Shown piece by piece: positions 8,374 to 18,800 of a DNA stretch of 64,000 nucleotides; within the stretch, counting starts at the first letter, position 1; every line of letters begins with the position of its first letter. The notes below the pieces were generated by a model. It worked only from the letters and a program-made list of their open reading frames with translations. It had not been told where the DNA came from and made no database searches. The DNA comes from Debaryomyces hansenii CBS767 (lineage: Eukaryota; Ascomycota; Pichiomycetes; Serinales; Debaryomycetaceae). The stretch lies in the NCBI RefSeq assembly GCF_000006445.2, contig NC_006045.2, positions 248,001 to 312,000 on the forward strand. Direction: 5' to 3'. Both the position numbers and the translations under genes were made by a program.

Positions 8374-11300
8374 TTATTGGGATTTTACAGAAGTCTCACA
8401 TGGTTCTGCGTCGTCTTCGAGATTTTCATCAACTTGAATAACATCATCAACATTAACTCTTGGTTTATATAACTTTAACGCCAAACTACTCATGACCACA
8501 CTTATCGATGATGCTGCCATTGCAGCACTTGCCCAAACAGGATTTAACCTAGAGTTGTTGTAGGGATAGATTACTCCGGCTGCAATAGGTATTCCAATCA
8601 TATTATATACCAAACTCCAAGCAAAATTAAATTTTACTCTTCTAAAAACAACTCTTGATAAGTCAATTAAAGTAACCAAGGTAATCAAAGGATGGGATTT
8701 ATTTAATAAAATAAAATCACTTGATGTCACTGCTAAATCTGCCCCTGATGATAACGCAATCCCAACATTCGCTGTTGCAAGTGCTGGAGAATCATTTATA
8801 CCATCACCAATCATTGCAACAACATTGGATTTTGTTTTTTGGAGGGTTTTGATCTGTTCTTGTTTTTCATCTGGTAATACTTCACTAATGATATTTTCCG
8901 TGGGGATATTTAGTTCCTTGCCAATTGCTTCGGCTGTTAATTTATTATCCCCTGTAATCATATAACAATCAATGTGTTGCTTCTCCTGTAAGTATTTGAT
9001 AACAACCTTTGTTTCAGATCTAACCTGATCACGACATGCCATAATAAAAGTCAAATGGAACTTTTCATCCTTAAAGAGCAGAGAACACTTTATTGCAACT
9101 AAAATAATCGATTTACACTCAAGCTTCCACTTCTTTAAAATCTTTTGTTCATTAGGCGTAATCGCTACATTATTGTCATCAAGCATTGCCTCATTGCCCA
9201 AGATAGCTTCTGTTGGTCTATATTTTTGCCAAATACTTCCATCAGTCACAGACTCAAGTATTACATGCCCTTTAAGACCCCTTCCTGAAACATTCTCCAC
9301 TTGGGGTATTTTATTTTGAGATGGCTGAATATTATATTTCTTGAACCCATGATTATCAACAAAAGCTTTGACTGATTTCGCTAATGGGTGCTTGGAAGCC
9401 AACTCCAAATCTCTAGCAAATTGTAAACTAAAATGTCTAATCACTTCTTCATAATTTGGTTCGTCATTTCCATCAGCTACAAATGCATAGTCCGTGACCT
9501 TTAGTTCACCATAAGTCAAAGTGCCTGTCTTATCAAAACAAATCGTGTTTATGTTAGCCCCATCTTGAAAGGCGACGCCTCCACCTTTGGCCAAAATACC
9601 ATATTTTGCGGCTAAGCCTGAACCAACAAAAAGTGCGGTAGGAGCTGCCAAACCAATTCCACATGGGCATGCTATCACGAAAACGGCTATCGCAAATTCT
9701 AAAGACCAAACAGTCCATCCACCAATATCAATGTCCAAATAGCTATCCGGCAATACACCTGAATGGCCTAAAGACAACCAAATAATCCAAGTAATAAGTG
9801 CTACCATTGTAATAATAGGAACAAAGTAACCTGTTAATAAATCAGCAGTTCTTTCTATAGGAGCTTTACGTAATTGACCATCACGAACAGTATTCACTAT
9901 TTGATCGATCAAAGAATCACCTTCCAAGCTTACAATTTTAGCAATAATTGAATTATTTCCTACATTGACTGTTCCTGAAAATACTTGATGCCCAGGTGAA
10001 TGCTTCACAGGAGTAGATTCACCAGTTAAAGCAGATTCATCAAACTTTGATTCTCCCTCTATAATGACACAATCAACGGGAGGCGATTCACCTGAAGCAA
10101 TACGAATATAATCGTTGGCCTCTAAAAGATTAACATCCACAACTTTATCATTCGTATACTCGACAGGGTCAGATTTAATATCAACTACTTCAAGTAAAGT
10201 AGCTTGAGAAGGCTTTAAGCGTCCGAGATTAGAAATGGCTTCCGCTGTTTTACTTTTGGAAAAACTTTCCAATAACCGCCCTATAAGTAAAAAGAACGTC
10301 AAAAACACAACTGAATCGAAATAAGTAGTATGTAATCCCATATTAGAATTAGCTTCTTGTTGTGTACTTAGTATCAATAAGGCTATACTTGCAAAGTATG
10401 CTATTGAAGTACCGAGGCACATTAATAGACTCATAGAACCAAACCTAAATATCCTCTTTTTAAACGAGTTTTTGTTGAACCATAATGATTTTATTTCCTT
10501 AATAGCCTTCCTGTGAAAAATATCTGCTGCAAAAAAGTACACAGGAGTACTCAAGATAAGTAAAACCCATGTATTACGCGAAGTATTACCAGCCCATATA
10601 GGCTCCTCTACCCATTTACGAAAGTCGTTTGAACTTGGTAGCAATGACATTGCAACAACACCAAATATAAATGTGAGAATTGCAAATATCGTAGCGATTA
10701 TCAATCTAATCAATATTCTCTTGGTTTCTCGCTTTGACAATTTACGAATATGCTCATCCATTGTGACTGGTTCCACCAACTCACAATCAAAGACACCATC
10801 TTTATCATTGTTTATCGTATACCCTAGTTCAGAATTGCTAGGTTCTAAATGGTTCAATTCAAAGAGAAACCTTCTTATATTCAACATTTTCTCTTGGTTA
10901 GGAATATAGGTAAATTTGATATATGGATGCTTTAACGTAATGGGATCATCGATTATTACTGCCTCACCATAACTCGACAAATAATTTGTTATTACCTCCG
11001 GACAATGACCACAAAACATTCCTTTAACACTTACATTAATTGACCTGGATTGTTTCTTACCCAGTGTATAGTTAATTTTAGTACTACTTATTAGCTGAAA
11101 ATCAAAGCCGCAATCTTCAATTGTCTCCTTCAACGTTTCCAAATTATTTTCTTTATTTGAAGGTTCTTCCATTACAAACTGACCTGTTTTCGTAACAACA
11201 TTAATACCACAGTCCAATACAAATGGTAACTCATTAACGGCAGACAGAATTGAGGTAGCACAAGCAGCACAGGTGATTCCACCAAGAACAGCTGTTATCT

Positions 11301-12132
11301 TAAGATTAACAGATCTCTCGACGGGCAAAACTTCTAATAATCGACACTCAAAACCACTATCGTTAATCAAATCAATAAGTTTATTGATTATCTGTTTATT
11401 AGGAACAATAACGACAGCCGTATGCAGAAGCAAATTGACAGAATAATTTAATTCAGCCCCAACCACCTTATCTACCTTGTCTCCTAAAAAGTTTCCAATT
11501 ATTTCTGAAACTGATTGTACACAAGAAGCACAGCTCATGCCTGAAATCGAAAATACAGCACGGAACTCGTTGTTGGTTTTATCAACCACTGTTTCAAATG
11601 ACCCATCTGACAGGAAACTATCTCTCTTCGAGACAGAAGCTTTCGAACTCCTTAGATTCTTTTCTTCTGAGCATTTGGTACAATACTTCAAGTGATTGTT
11701 AACTTGTCTCTGGTCTTTATACCTGGACCAAATATTAAATAAATCAAAAAACCAGTCATTGGTATTGACATCATTATCACTAACAGCTTGTATTTCTTGT
11801 ATATTCTCGGAGCTTAGTACCAATTCTCCTTTTTTATAAAATTCCCACGATAAAACATCAAATCCGGTTCTCGATAAGTGCTTCGTGATCCTCTTGATTG
11901 AATTTTGTAGAGTTGACTCTACTGAGTCAACTTTTGGCTTATAATACAAATCGACCTTACCTCCCTTGATATGTGTAAATACGGTATTTTCATTATTAAA
12001 AGGAATATCGACTTCCTCAGACCATTTATCGTCCAACCTTATAGTTTTGAAAAATTTATTAAACGTAGCATAGATTTTCTCTTCGCAATCCTTGCAATGA
12101 ACATTGTCTAAATTTAAATGTAGATGTTCCAT
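8374..12132 (-). CDS. CRP1: Copper-transporting P1B-type ATPase, CRP1/CrpA-like
   Basis: 1252 residues. The N-terminus carries four heavy-metal-associated domains with CxxC at residues 13-16 (CKDC), ~200 (CASC), ~284 (CAAC) and ~370 (CGHC). Then come membrane helices, the actuator TGES (~702), the ion-binding CPC in ACPCGIGLAAPTAL (~821), the phosphorylation site DKTGTLT (~864), the SKHPL nucleotide-binding His, and GDGINDSPALA (~1108). It pumps Cu(I) across a membrane using ATP. The CPCGIGLAAPTA form and the long N-terminus resemble Candida Crp1 and Aspergillus CrpA, which export copper at the plasma membrane, more than Ccc2, which loads copper in the Golgi and usually has CPCALGLATPTA. Assignment to the copper ATPase family is certain; the choice of CRP1 over CCC2 is less so. 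Confidence 0.85.
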   Translation of the reverse strand: MEHLHLNLDNVHCKDCEEKIYATFNKFFKTIRLDDKWSEEVDIPFNNENTVFTHIKGGKVDLYYKPKVDSVESTLQNSIKRITKHLSRTGFDVLSWEFYKKGELVLSSENIQEIQAVSDNDVNTNDWFFDLFNIWSRYKDQRQVNNHLKYCTKCSEEKNLRSSKASVSKRDSFLSDGSFETVVDKTNNEFRAVFSISGMSCASCVQSVSEIIGNFLGDKVDKVVGAELNYSVNLLLHTAVVIVPNKQIINKLIDLINDSGFECRLLEVLPVERSVNLKITAVLGGITCAACATSILSAVNELPFVLDCGINVVTKTGQFVMEEPSNKENNLETLKETIEDCGFDFQLISSTKINYTLGKKQSRSINVSVKGMFCGHCPEVITNYLSSYGEAVIIDDPITLKHPYIKFTYIPNQEKMLNIRRFLFELNHLEPSNSELGYTINNDKDGVFDCELVEPVTMDEHIRKLSKRETKRILIRLIIATIFAILTFIFGVVAMSLLPSSNDFRKWVEEPIWAGNTSRNTWVLLILSTPVYFFAADIFHRKAIKEIKSLWFNKNSFKKRIFRFGSMSLLMCLGTSIAYFASIALLILSTQQEANSNMGLHTTYFDSVVFLTFFLLIGRLLESFSKSKTAEAISNLGRLKPSQATLLEVVDIKSDPVEYTNDKVVDVNLLEANDYIRIASGESPPVDCVIIEGESKFDESALTGESTPVKHSPGHQVFSGTVNVGNNSIIAKIVSLEGDSLIDQIVNTVRDGQLRKAPIERTADLLTGYFVPIITMVALITWIIWLSLGHSGVLPDSYLDIDIGGWTVWSLEFAIAVFVIACPCGIGLAAPTALFVGSGLAAKYGILAKGGGVAFQDGANINTICFDKTGTLTYGELKVTDYAFVADGNDEPNYEEVIRHFSLQFARDLELASKHPLAKSVKAFVDNHGFKKYNIQPSQNKIPQVENVSGRGLKGHVILESVTDGSIWQKYRPTEAILGNEAMLDDNNVAITPNEQKILKKWKLECKSIILVAIKCSLLFKDEKFHLTFIMACRDQVRSETKVVIKYLQEKQHIDCYMITGDNKLTAEAIGKELNIPTENIISEVLPDEKQEQIKTLQKTKSNVVAMIGDGINDSPALATANVGIALSSGADLAVTSSDFILLNKSHPLITLVTLIDLSRVVFRRVKFNFAWSLVYNMIGIPIAAGVIYPYNNSRLNPVWASAAMAASSISVVMSSLALKLYKPRVNVDDVIQVDENLEDDAEPCETSVKSQ

Positions 12133-12424
12133 AATTTCTATGACTATGGATAGATAAGTTCGAATATAGATATCTTATAAATTATTATTATGAATATTAA
12201 AATGGCATATCTTGGAGCTTATATAATTTTGCGTTTTTATCGCTATTCATAGATGAGCTGTTATCAAAAAAATCAGTAGCACTAATGACGCAGACAAACA
12301 TTTGTCATACCATCACAATCCATTTTGCATTATTTATTTTGCACGAGAGTTAATTAAAATATTGATGGCATGCAATCAATATTGGTTTTATATAAGTTGT
12401 AATGAGATTTAACTAACTATAGGT

Positions 12425-13222
12425 TTAATTCAAGGATGTTATCGAGAGTGAAATTGCAATTCCTACTATTAGCAGGACAAGCTTTTCAGTTAGTGTATGG
12501 AAGAATACACAAGTAACTATGTACATCATGGACCATATAATAAGCAATGATACCGTTAATACAAGACAGACTAAACGAATTACATTTGAATACTCTGTTT
12601 GTATAATGTACCCTTGTTCGTCTGTTGGAATAGAAGGCAGATACTCGTAATCAAATTTTGAAAAATATGCTCTGAGGTTTGTATATCCTTCAAACTGTTG
12701 AGAAAAGTGGCGTAAATCTAAGTTTTCTAAGAAACTTTCCCATAGCAATAAACACATAGTCAGTAATATGTAAATATGTCCAGAAACATCGAAACCATCT
12801 ATCCACTTGGCTCCCGGTATTCTAATACACTGAAACTGACCTGCAATTCCAGTTTTTGGTGTGTTAGCATCACAATATCCTCCAGTTAATACGTTAACCC
12901 TCTCATAAATCAGTGGTCCAAAAAACCACCCAAGTAAAATGACCGTACATAATGTGTATATACTGTAATGCCTTAAAATCTTTAAAAGGTTTGAACGAGA
13001 AATCTTCAATTCCGAACGACTATATGTTATTGCTTCACTAAAGTATGCTGCTGTGAATAAAAAGTACCCATATCGTACTATAAGATTCTGGTTTAAGAAT
13101 GCTATGACTATATTTCCAGATACTTTATCTTTAAACTGATGAAGAAAAATATACCATGGAATCGATGCAACATATATTATAGCATATGAGACAACAATGA
13201 TATGCCAGGTACATAGTTTCAT
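12425..13222 (-). CDS. FIT-family (Scs3/Yft2-like) ER lipid-droplet protein
   Basis: 265 residues, ATG start, about six hydrophobic segments. The family signature is visible: GGYCD at ~115, then a W-x-DGFDVSGHIYILL block with His149, and a second conserved His242 in FFHTLTEK near the C-terminus. These two histidines are the key residues of FIT proteins, which act in the ER membrane as acyl-CoA diphosphatases and promote lipid-droplet budding. The length matches S. cerevisiae Yft2 (274) better than Scs3 (380), but I cannot decide between the two, so no symbol is given. It is divergent from the serine O-acetyltransferase gene with 189 nt between starts. Confidence 0.85.
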   Translation of the reverse strand: MKLCTWHIIVVSYAIIYVASIPWYIFLHQFKDKVSGNIVIAFLNQNLIVRYGYFLFTAAYFSEAITYSRSELKISRSNLLKILRHYSIYTLCTVILLGWFFGPLIYERVNVLTGGYCDANTPKTGIAGQFQCIRIPGAKWIDGFDVSGHIYILLTMCLLLWESFLENLDLRHFSQQFEGYTNLRAYFSKFDYEYLPSIPTDEQGYIIQTEYSNVIRLVCLVLTVSLLIIWSMMYIVTCVFFHTLTEKLVLLIVGIAISLSITSLN

Positions 13223-13285
13223 ACTACGAGTCAGTAGTTACAGTATAATTTAGTGGAATCTATTTCTGATGTTAGAAAGATTGAA

Positions 13286-13293
13286 GCACGTGA
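13286..13293. promoter_or_regulatory. E-box GCACGTGA between FIT gene and serine O-acetyltransferase gene
   Basis: GCACGTGA (TCACGTGC on the other strand), a Cbf1-type site 119 nt upstream of the serine O-acetyltransferase ATG. The position fits a sulfur-regulated gene, but a CACGTG alone is not specific. Confidence 0.4.
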
Positions 13294-13411
13294 AATGATA
13301 ACGATTTTTCAATCACTATGAGCAAAAATTATGATTAATCAAACACCATTAGTAATCTTCAGTGGAATAACTTTGCTTTGGTCTACAATTGAGTGTTGAA
13401 TATACGGAGAC

Positions 13412-14938
13412 ATGGTGGTTAATATAAGACCTATTTCCAGGATATTTCAGGGGGCTCTGAGAGTCAAGAGAACAGACGGTATTCTTAGAAGTAATTTTTC
13501 AACTGCATTGGTCGGCCTTTCACCTACGCCAACTTCGAAGAAACTTCAAGGATCAAATCCCCAACTATCATTTCCTTGTCTCGACAAGTTAGAGAAGAAA
13601 ACAGAGCTTCTTAGTTCTAATAAATCTTGCAGCGATCAAAGTCTAAACTCGTTAAAAGGAGGTCCGGAACCGTCCTACTCTAAGGTGCTTACCGGATTTA
13701 AAGTTTATAAATCTGATAAACCTATTTTTTTTGACAATGGTGGATATTTGCCAGAGTATGAAATAGCGTATGAAACATGGGGAGAATTGAACGAAGATAA
13801 GAGTAATGCGATCTTGATCCATACTGGGTTGTCGGCATCTTCGCACGCTAAATCACAACCTGATAATACTAAACCAGGGTGGTGGGAGGATTTTATTGGT
13901 CCAGGAAAGAACTTAGATACTGATAAGTACTTTGTAATCTGTACCAACGTCTTAGGTGGCTGTTATGGATCGACTGGTCCATCGTCGAAAGACCCTGCAA
14001 ATAACGATTATTATGGTACACGTTTTCCAATTGTAACAGTGAATGATATGGTGAGAGCCCAACGGGAATTAATATATAATGAGCTTAAAATTAGAAAACT
14101 TTATGCTTCGGTCGGTGCATCGATGGGTGGAATGCAATCTTTGGCGTATGCCTGGGAATTCCCTGATGAAGTTAACAAAATTATATCTATTAGTGGTTGT
14201 GCTAGATCGCATCCATATTCTATAGCCTTACGTCATACACAAAGACAGGTCCTAATGAGTGACCCTAACTGGAATAGAGGTTTCTACTACGAAAAAGTCC
14301 CTCCTCACATAGGTATGAAATTAGCTAGAGAAATTGCTACTGTTACGTATCGTTCCGGTCCTGAATGGGAATATAGATTTGGAAGAAATAGAGCAGATGA
14401 CTCTAAACCAGCAGCTTTATGTCCTGATTTCTTGGTGGAAACATACCTTGATCATGCTGGAGAGAAGTTCTGTTTGGAATATGACGCTAACTCGTTGTTG
14501 TATGTCCTGAAGGCAATGGACTTGTTTGATTTAAGTCAGACTAATAGAGAAAGAGCTCGCAAACAGAGAGAAATAGCCGAAGAGAAGTATAATGCTGCTA
14601 AGTCTGGTTCCAATGAAACTGGCACTTCTATTCCTAAAGTACCGTATCAGGAAAAAAAGGAAGCTGCGACTACGACTCCAGAAGAATCTTTGGAAGACTT
14701 ACGTAAGGGTATCAGCAAAATTGCTAACAAAGATATATTGGTTATTGGTGTTGAGTCTGATATACTCTTCCCAGTTTGGCAACAACGTGAAATTGCTAAT
14801 GTATTAAGGGACGCAAATAGTGGTGGTAAAATCGAATACTTTGAACTAGGTACCGATGTTAGTAATTACGGGCATGATACGTTCCTTTTAAGTTTAGATC
14901 ATATAGGCGAACCAGTTAAAAAATTCTTGATGCATTAG
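13412..14938 (+). CDS. CYS2: Serine O-acetyltransferase of the CysA/Cys2 type (MetX/Met2 fold)
   Basis: 508 residues, alpha/beta hydrolase fold. A basic, Ser-rich start ([15 protein letters not shown]...[10 protein letters not shown]) looks like a mitochondrial targeting sequence. Triad residues can be placed: Ser237 in GASMGGMQS, Asp450 in VESDILFP and His488 in GHDTFLL. The blocks [39 protein letters not shown] and [20 protein letters not shown] are those of the fungal serine O-acetyltransferases (A. nidulans CysA, S. pombe Cys2). They differ from S. cerevisiae Met2, which reads GSPYGSFSP at the matching place. The enzyme makes O-acetylserine from serine and acetyl-CoA for cysteine synthesis. 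An insertion at ~390-425 is Lys/Glu-rich. Homoserine O-acetyltransferase is the main alternative. Confidence 0.8.
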   Translation: MVVNIRPISRIFQGALRVKRTDGILRSNFSTALVGLSPTPTSKKLQGSNPQLSFPCLDKLEKKTELLSSNKSCSDQSLNSLKGGPEPSYSKVLTGFKVYKSDKPIFFDNGGYLPEYEIAYETWGELNEDKSNAILIHTGLSASSHAKSQPDNTKPGWWEDFIGPGKNLDTDKYFVICTNVLGGCYGSTGPSSKDPANNDYYGTRFPIVTVNDMVRAQRELIYNELKIRKLYASVGASMGGMQSLAYAWEFPDEVNKIISISGCARSHPYSIALRHTQRQVLMSDPNWNRGFYYEKVPPHIGMKLAREIATVTYRSGPEWEYRFGRNRADDSKPAALCPDFLVETYLDHAGEKFCLEYDANSLLYVLKAMDLFDLSQTNRERARKQREIAEEKYNAAKSGSNETGTSIPKVPYQEKKEAATTTPEESLEDLRKGISKIANKDILVIGVESDILFPVWQQREIANVLRDANSGGKIEYFELGTDVSNYGHDTFLLSLDHIGEPVKKFLMH

Positions 14939-15033
14939 TCTCTTAGTTTACAATATACCTATATACATAAAATATGCATAGTATAAGAAGGGTAATCCAA
15001 AGAATATGTAGGATCTTAATAAATAGTGTATTC

Positions 15034-15684
15034 TTATACAATTGTACCATGATTAGGATCTAATTCATAACCTAATCTTCGACTGATTGAATAAACATAT
15101 TCTCTTAAGTTTGCAACAACAACCTTTGCCAAACCATTATTCTTCTTTTTATCCTTTGAATTTGGAGCTTCCATATGATGCGGCAATAAATTATCATGAG
15201 CACTCAAGCTTACGAACAACGCAAATGGAACAAGCCAAACACATAATCCAAAGAACGAGCAAACCTCGACAAATGACGGAATATGTGGTGGCTCGTAATC
15301 TGGTTTCAAACGGATTTCCAATGGTGGAATGTATGGGTTGTGGAAGTGGTCAAACCATAAGAAATGATTCAATACAACTAGTATACATGATGCTAGGAAA
15401 ATTGGAGAAGTCAATTGAACATATGGGAACTTTTGCAAATTTTGCAAATAAACATAATAGGAGAAGATTGAAAACACTGTCAATTTAAAAGGGAACTTAT
15501 CAAAGATTAATAACAAAACTAAAACCCCACTTATAACATATATCAATCTCGTTAAGAATCGCTTAGTAGGTTCAGAATGTTCCTCAACTAATTCAGATAT
15601 ATAGTATAATCCTGATGCAATGGCTAACACAAGGAATACAAATCCCACAACTAAACCGACATAGGAAAGAAGTTCAAGAAACAT
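15034..15684 (-). CDS. SVP26: Svp26/TEX261-family ER export receptor
   Basis: 216 residues, ATG start. Four to five hydrophobic segments lie around residues 5-28, 45-62, 66-82, 95-112 and 138-160. Family blocks are GLYYISELVEEHSEPTKRFL, a loop with PYVQLTSPIFL and NHFLWFDHF, and PSFVEVCSFFGLCVWLVPFALF. Svp26 helps type II membrane proteins such as mannosyltransferases leave the ER in COPII vesicles. Length is as expected (about 228 in S. cerevisiae). The C-terminus is cytosolic and basic. It converges with the serine O-acetyltransferase gene (95 nt) and lies 198 nt from the 3' end of SPO14. Confidence 0.9.
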   Translation of the reverse strand: MFLELLSYVGLVVGFVFLVLAIASGLYYISELVEEHSEPTKRFLTRLIYVISGVLVLLLIFDKFPFKLTVFSIFSYYVYLQNLQKFPYVQLTSPIFLASCILVVLNHFLWFDHFHNPYIPPLEIRLKPDYEPPHIPSFVEVCSFFGLCVWLVPFALFVSLSAHDNLLPHHMEAPNSKDKKKNNGLAKVVVANLREYVYSISRRLGYELDPNHGTIV

Positions 15685-15762
15685 GGTATAATGAATTGAT
15701 GTATTAGTTTCTAAATAACTATTTCTATCCCATATACTTCATTACTTGTCAAGATCTTTTCG

Positions 15763-15769
15763 CACGTGA
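15763..15769. promoter_or_regulatory. E-box CACGTGA with adjacent ACGCGT upstream of SVP26
   Basis: CACGTGA lies 79 nt upstream of the SVP26 ATG, followed at 15774-15779 by ACGCGT. Both are known yeast factor sites (Cbf1; MBF), but no functional link to SVP26 is known to me. Confidence 0.25.
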
Positions 15770-15882
15770 GGCAACGCGTAGTTACTGAAAAATGAATGTA
15801 TATTCTAAAATAGCTAGAAACAATAGAATAGATAATTACCGGTGAAGGGATAAAACGTGGCGATAGAATAGCAAAATCGATC

Positions 15883-18800
15883 TTAATCATAAATATCAAT
15901 TGGAGGAATCCTATCAGTGTTATAAAACCAATTTCCACCTTCTAATTCCCTCATCAACCAATCTGCTGGGAAAATGACCAAATGGCCTTGGATCTCCCTT
16001 AATATTCTTTCGGCAGTATCTCTTTCGAATATTCTTTCACCCAATATAGCCTTTCTTCTAGCACTGAATGTTTTTCTTCCCCTCCTCGTTTTCTTTGGAG
16101 CTGGAGAGTCATCAACATCATTTTGCTTATAAGTCTCGCCATTGACATTTAGTTGGGGAATTGAGCCATTCTGTGCTGAGTGTTTTTGGTTATTTTCAGA
16201 TTCGGGACTTCTAGAATCTGATTCTTCGTCATAATCCATATGCTCTTCCGCATCTTCAAATGTGTCACTTTCATTTTCATCTAGCTCAGGGATTGTATTG
16301 CTTTTAGCATTGTTGCGTCTAAACCTCGACCGTGGTTCGTTACGCATGTTTGAGGCTGATGATGATGAACTGCTACTTGAAGACAGTGGGACTTCTCCTA
16401 AAAGACCAACGTCTTCTAATTTCTTAACATTAATAGTGGCCTGGCTATTTCTCTTATTCATATCAGGTTTACGGTATTCTGTATTGTTATCCGTTTCACT
16501 ATCCAGAAAACTCATATCATCCTGTCCACCATTGAAGTATTTATTCTGCTTTCTTGACTTCGCTTCATGTTGTTGTGAAAGCAAAAATGCACGTTGCAAC
16601 TTTGAGTGATTCTTATACTCTTTCCATGATGAAACTTCATCGTCAGGCTGAGTATGAAATATCATTCTGAAAAGCTCAGTATTTCTTCTGGCATGTTCAT
16701 ACCACATATCCTCATAAAAGTCCTCATCTAATGGATCTTCAAACCCGTACGGATCAACAAATGTACTGAAATTTTCTATTCCCTTAGAGTTTACGGTTTG
16801 TACAGTTTGACGGACTCCTTCCTCGTCTAATGAAACAATAGGTATGTCATCCGAATAATCTGCCGATGACAGAGAAGGATCAAACGACTTTTTCTCGTTA
16901 GTAGAAGCTGGTGACTTATAATTACTAGGATCAAGAGATGAAATAATTTTCTGATTTGGGTTGTCAATACTATCTATTGGTTCAACTGTTTTGTTTTCTT
17001 GTTTGGTATTTTGAGGTAAAGGATCCTGGCTAAATAGTTCCATACCTGCTGCAACACGCTTCTTTGATTCATCTTCAGTCTGGTCTTTAGTTCTTGCTGC
17101 AACACGTTGCAAATACGAGACTTTCTTCAATAGTTGCCACCTTTCCCTGTTTCTTTCTGTAATAATGTTTTCTGATTCTTCATCCATTTCATCAATCATT
17201 TCACAATCGTCTGATTCTAAGAATTCCTTAACAACATTACTATCAGGTAAGAAAATTCCCACGGGATTTTCCTCCATTGCCTTACTTGCAAGCTCTCTTA
17301 AAAACCGTGCACTATTCAACCTAGCTCTTTTAGCTAATTTAGACTTATACTTATCTGGACCATCACCAAAGACGTCTTTTTTATGATTTTCGTTATGTTG
17401 AACTCGGGCATCGTAAGAATGTTTTTTACTATCTCTTATACCTTTATTTGCTTCATTCGTACCAGTCCTATTGCTAAAGGATATAGGTAACGATAATGGG
17501 GATGGAATGTTTTGACCCTTTTCGTCTTCTTCAACATCATCAAGCGGAACTTGATCAATTGAATCGTCCACTTGGTTTACTCTTTGGTAGTTCTGCCATC
17601 TGTATGTACCATTTGGTTCATCAAGTATATCCCTAGAAGCAAGTTCTACCATCGCAGATAGAATGGTGTTTTCCTTATTTCTAAACTTGCTGGTTCTTGC
17701 TTTTAAGCCTTGGGATGTATGAGCAAATTCTTCGAATCTGTTGAACCGTCTTTCAACAATATCGAGAACATCAACACTCACACCAAGATGTTCTCTCATT
17801 AATCTCATTCTTAAGGAGTATGCAAATTTTCCCGCTAAGTATTCTTCACCATTCATTCTACTTTTAACAGTATTCGTATCTCTAACAACTGCTGCAACCT
17901 CTGAGTCTCTAGAGCCTCTCATGGACCTTTCATTTATATTAGCACTGCCAATTATAGCAGCTCTATCGTCCACAATCATAGTCTTAGCGTGGATATATAA
18001 TTGTTCTGTAACTAAAGTTCTGTCAGGTCCAATTATACCCCATTTTCTCAAGGAAAAGAATTGGATATAATCATCAGGATCGATTCCATACTTTCTTAAT
18101 TTAGCAAAGATCGAAGTTGGTTGTCTCGAAATAGACATAAATTGGCATTGCATAATCACTCTAACAGAAGATCCATCTGGTTCATCAACCTGTGATTCGA
18201 ACCCAGGCATTAATGGAATCACTATTATGGCTCTCCAATTAGTGCCTTCGTTGTAAGCTCTAATAATTCTATCAACCAATGCATCACCAATTCTATTCTG
18301 AATTTCATTCCCATCAATAACACATGACGTAACAAAAAATTGATTCTCTATATAAACAAAATGCTCGGATGTTTCGATTAATTTTAAGTATGCATTCTGA
18401 ATACTTTGCTCGTGTTCTTTTAATCCTAAAGACCAATTACCGGAAGACCTCAACAATTGGACTTCACAAGTTCCGTCCAACCCCATTTCAGCCGCTTCTT
18501 CATCGGAAAAGTCAGGTGGTGGAGTAAGTAGCGGAGTATATCTACTTGGTCGTTTCTGTCTAATTAAGTAGTTCCATCTTTGAACAAAATGTCTAGATAA
18601 ATCTCTGGCAACCTTACCAGAAGTAACCATGTGAACATCGTGCCATGGCATTCTTGGTACTTCATTTCTATTATACATTGATTCATATGGCTTATCTAAC
18701 TCCATAAAGTCCTTAACACGAGGGTTAGAATAATCTTTACCGGGGAATGTTTGGAATCTGATATATTCTTCTGGTGTGACAGAGAATTCTGAATCCAAGG

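Noticed and set aside
13412..14938. Simple annotation as MET2 (homoserine O-acetyltransferase)
   Set aside because: Key blocks match the CysA/Cys2 serine O-acetyltransferase group better than Met2; kept as an alternative only.
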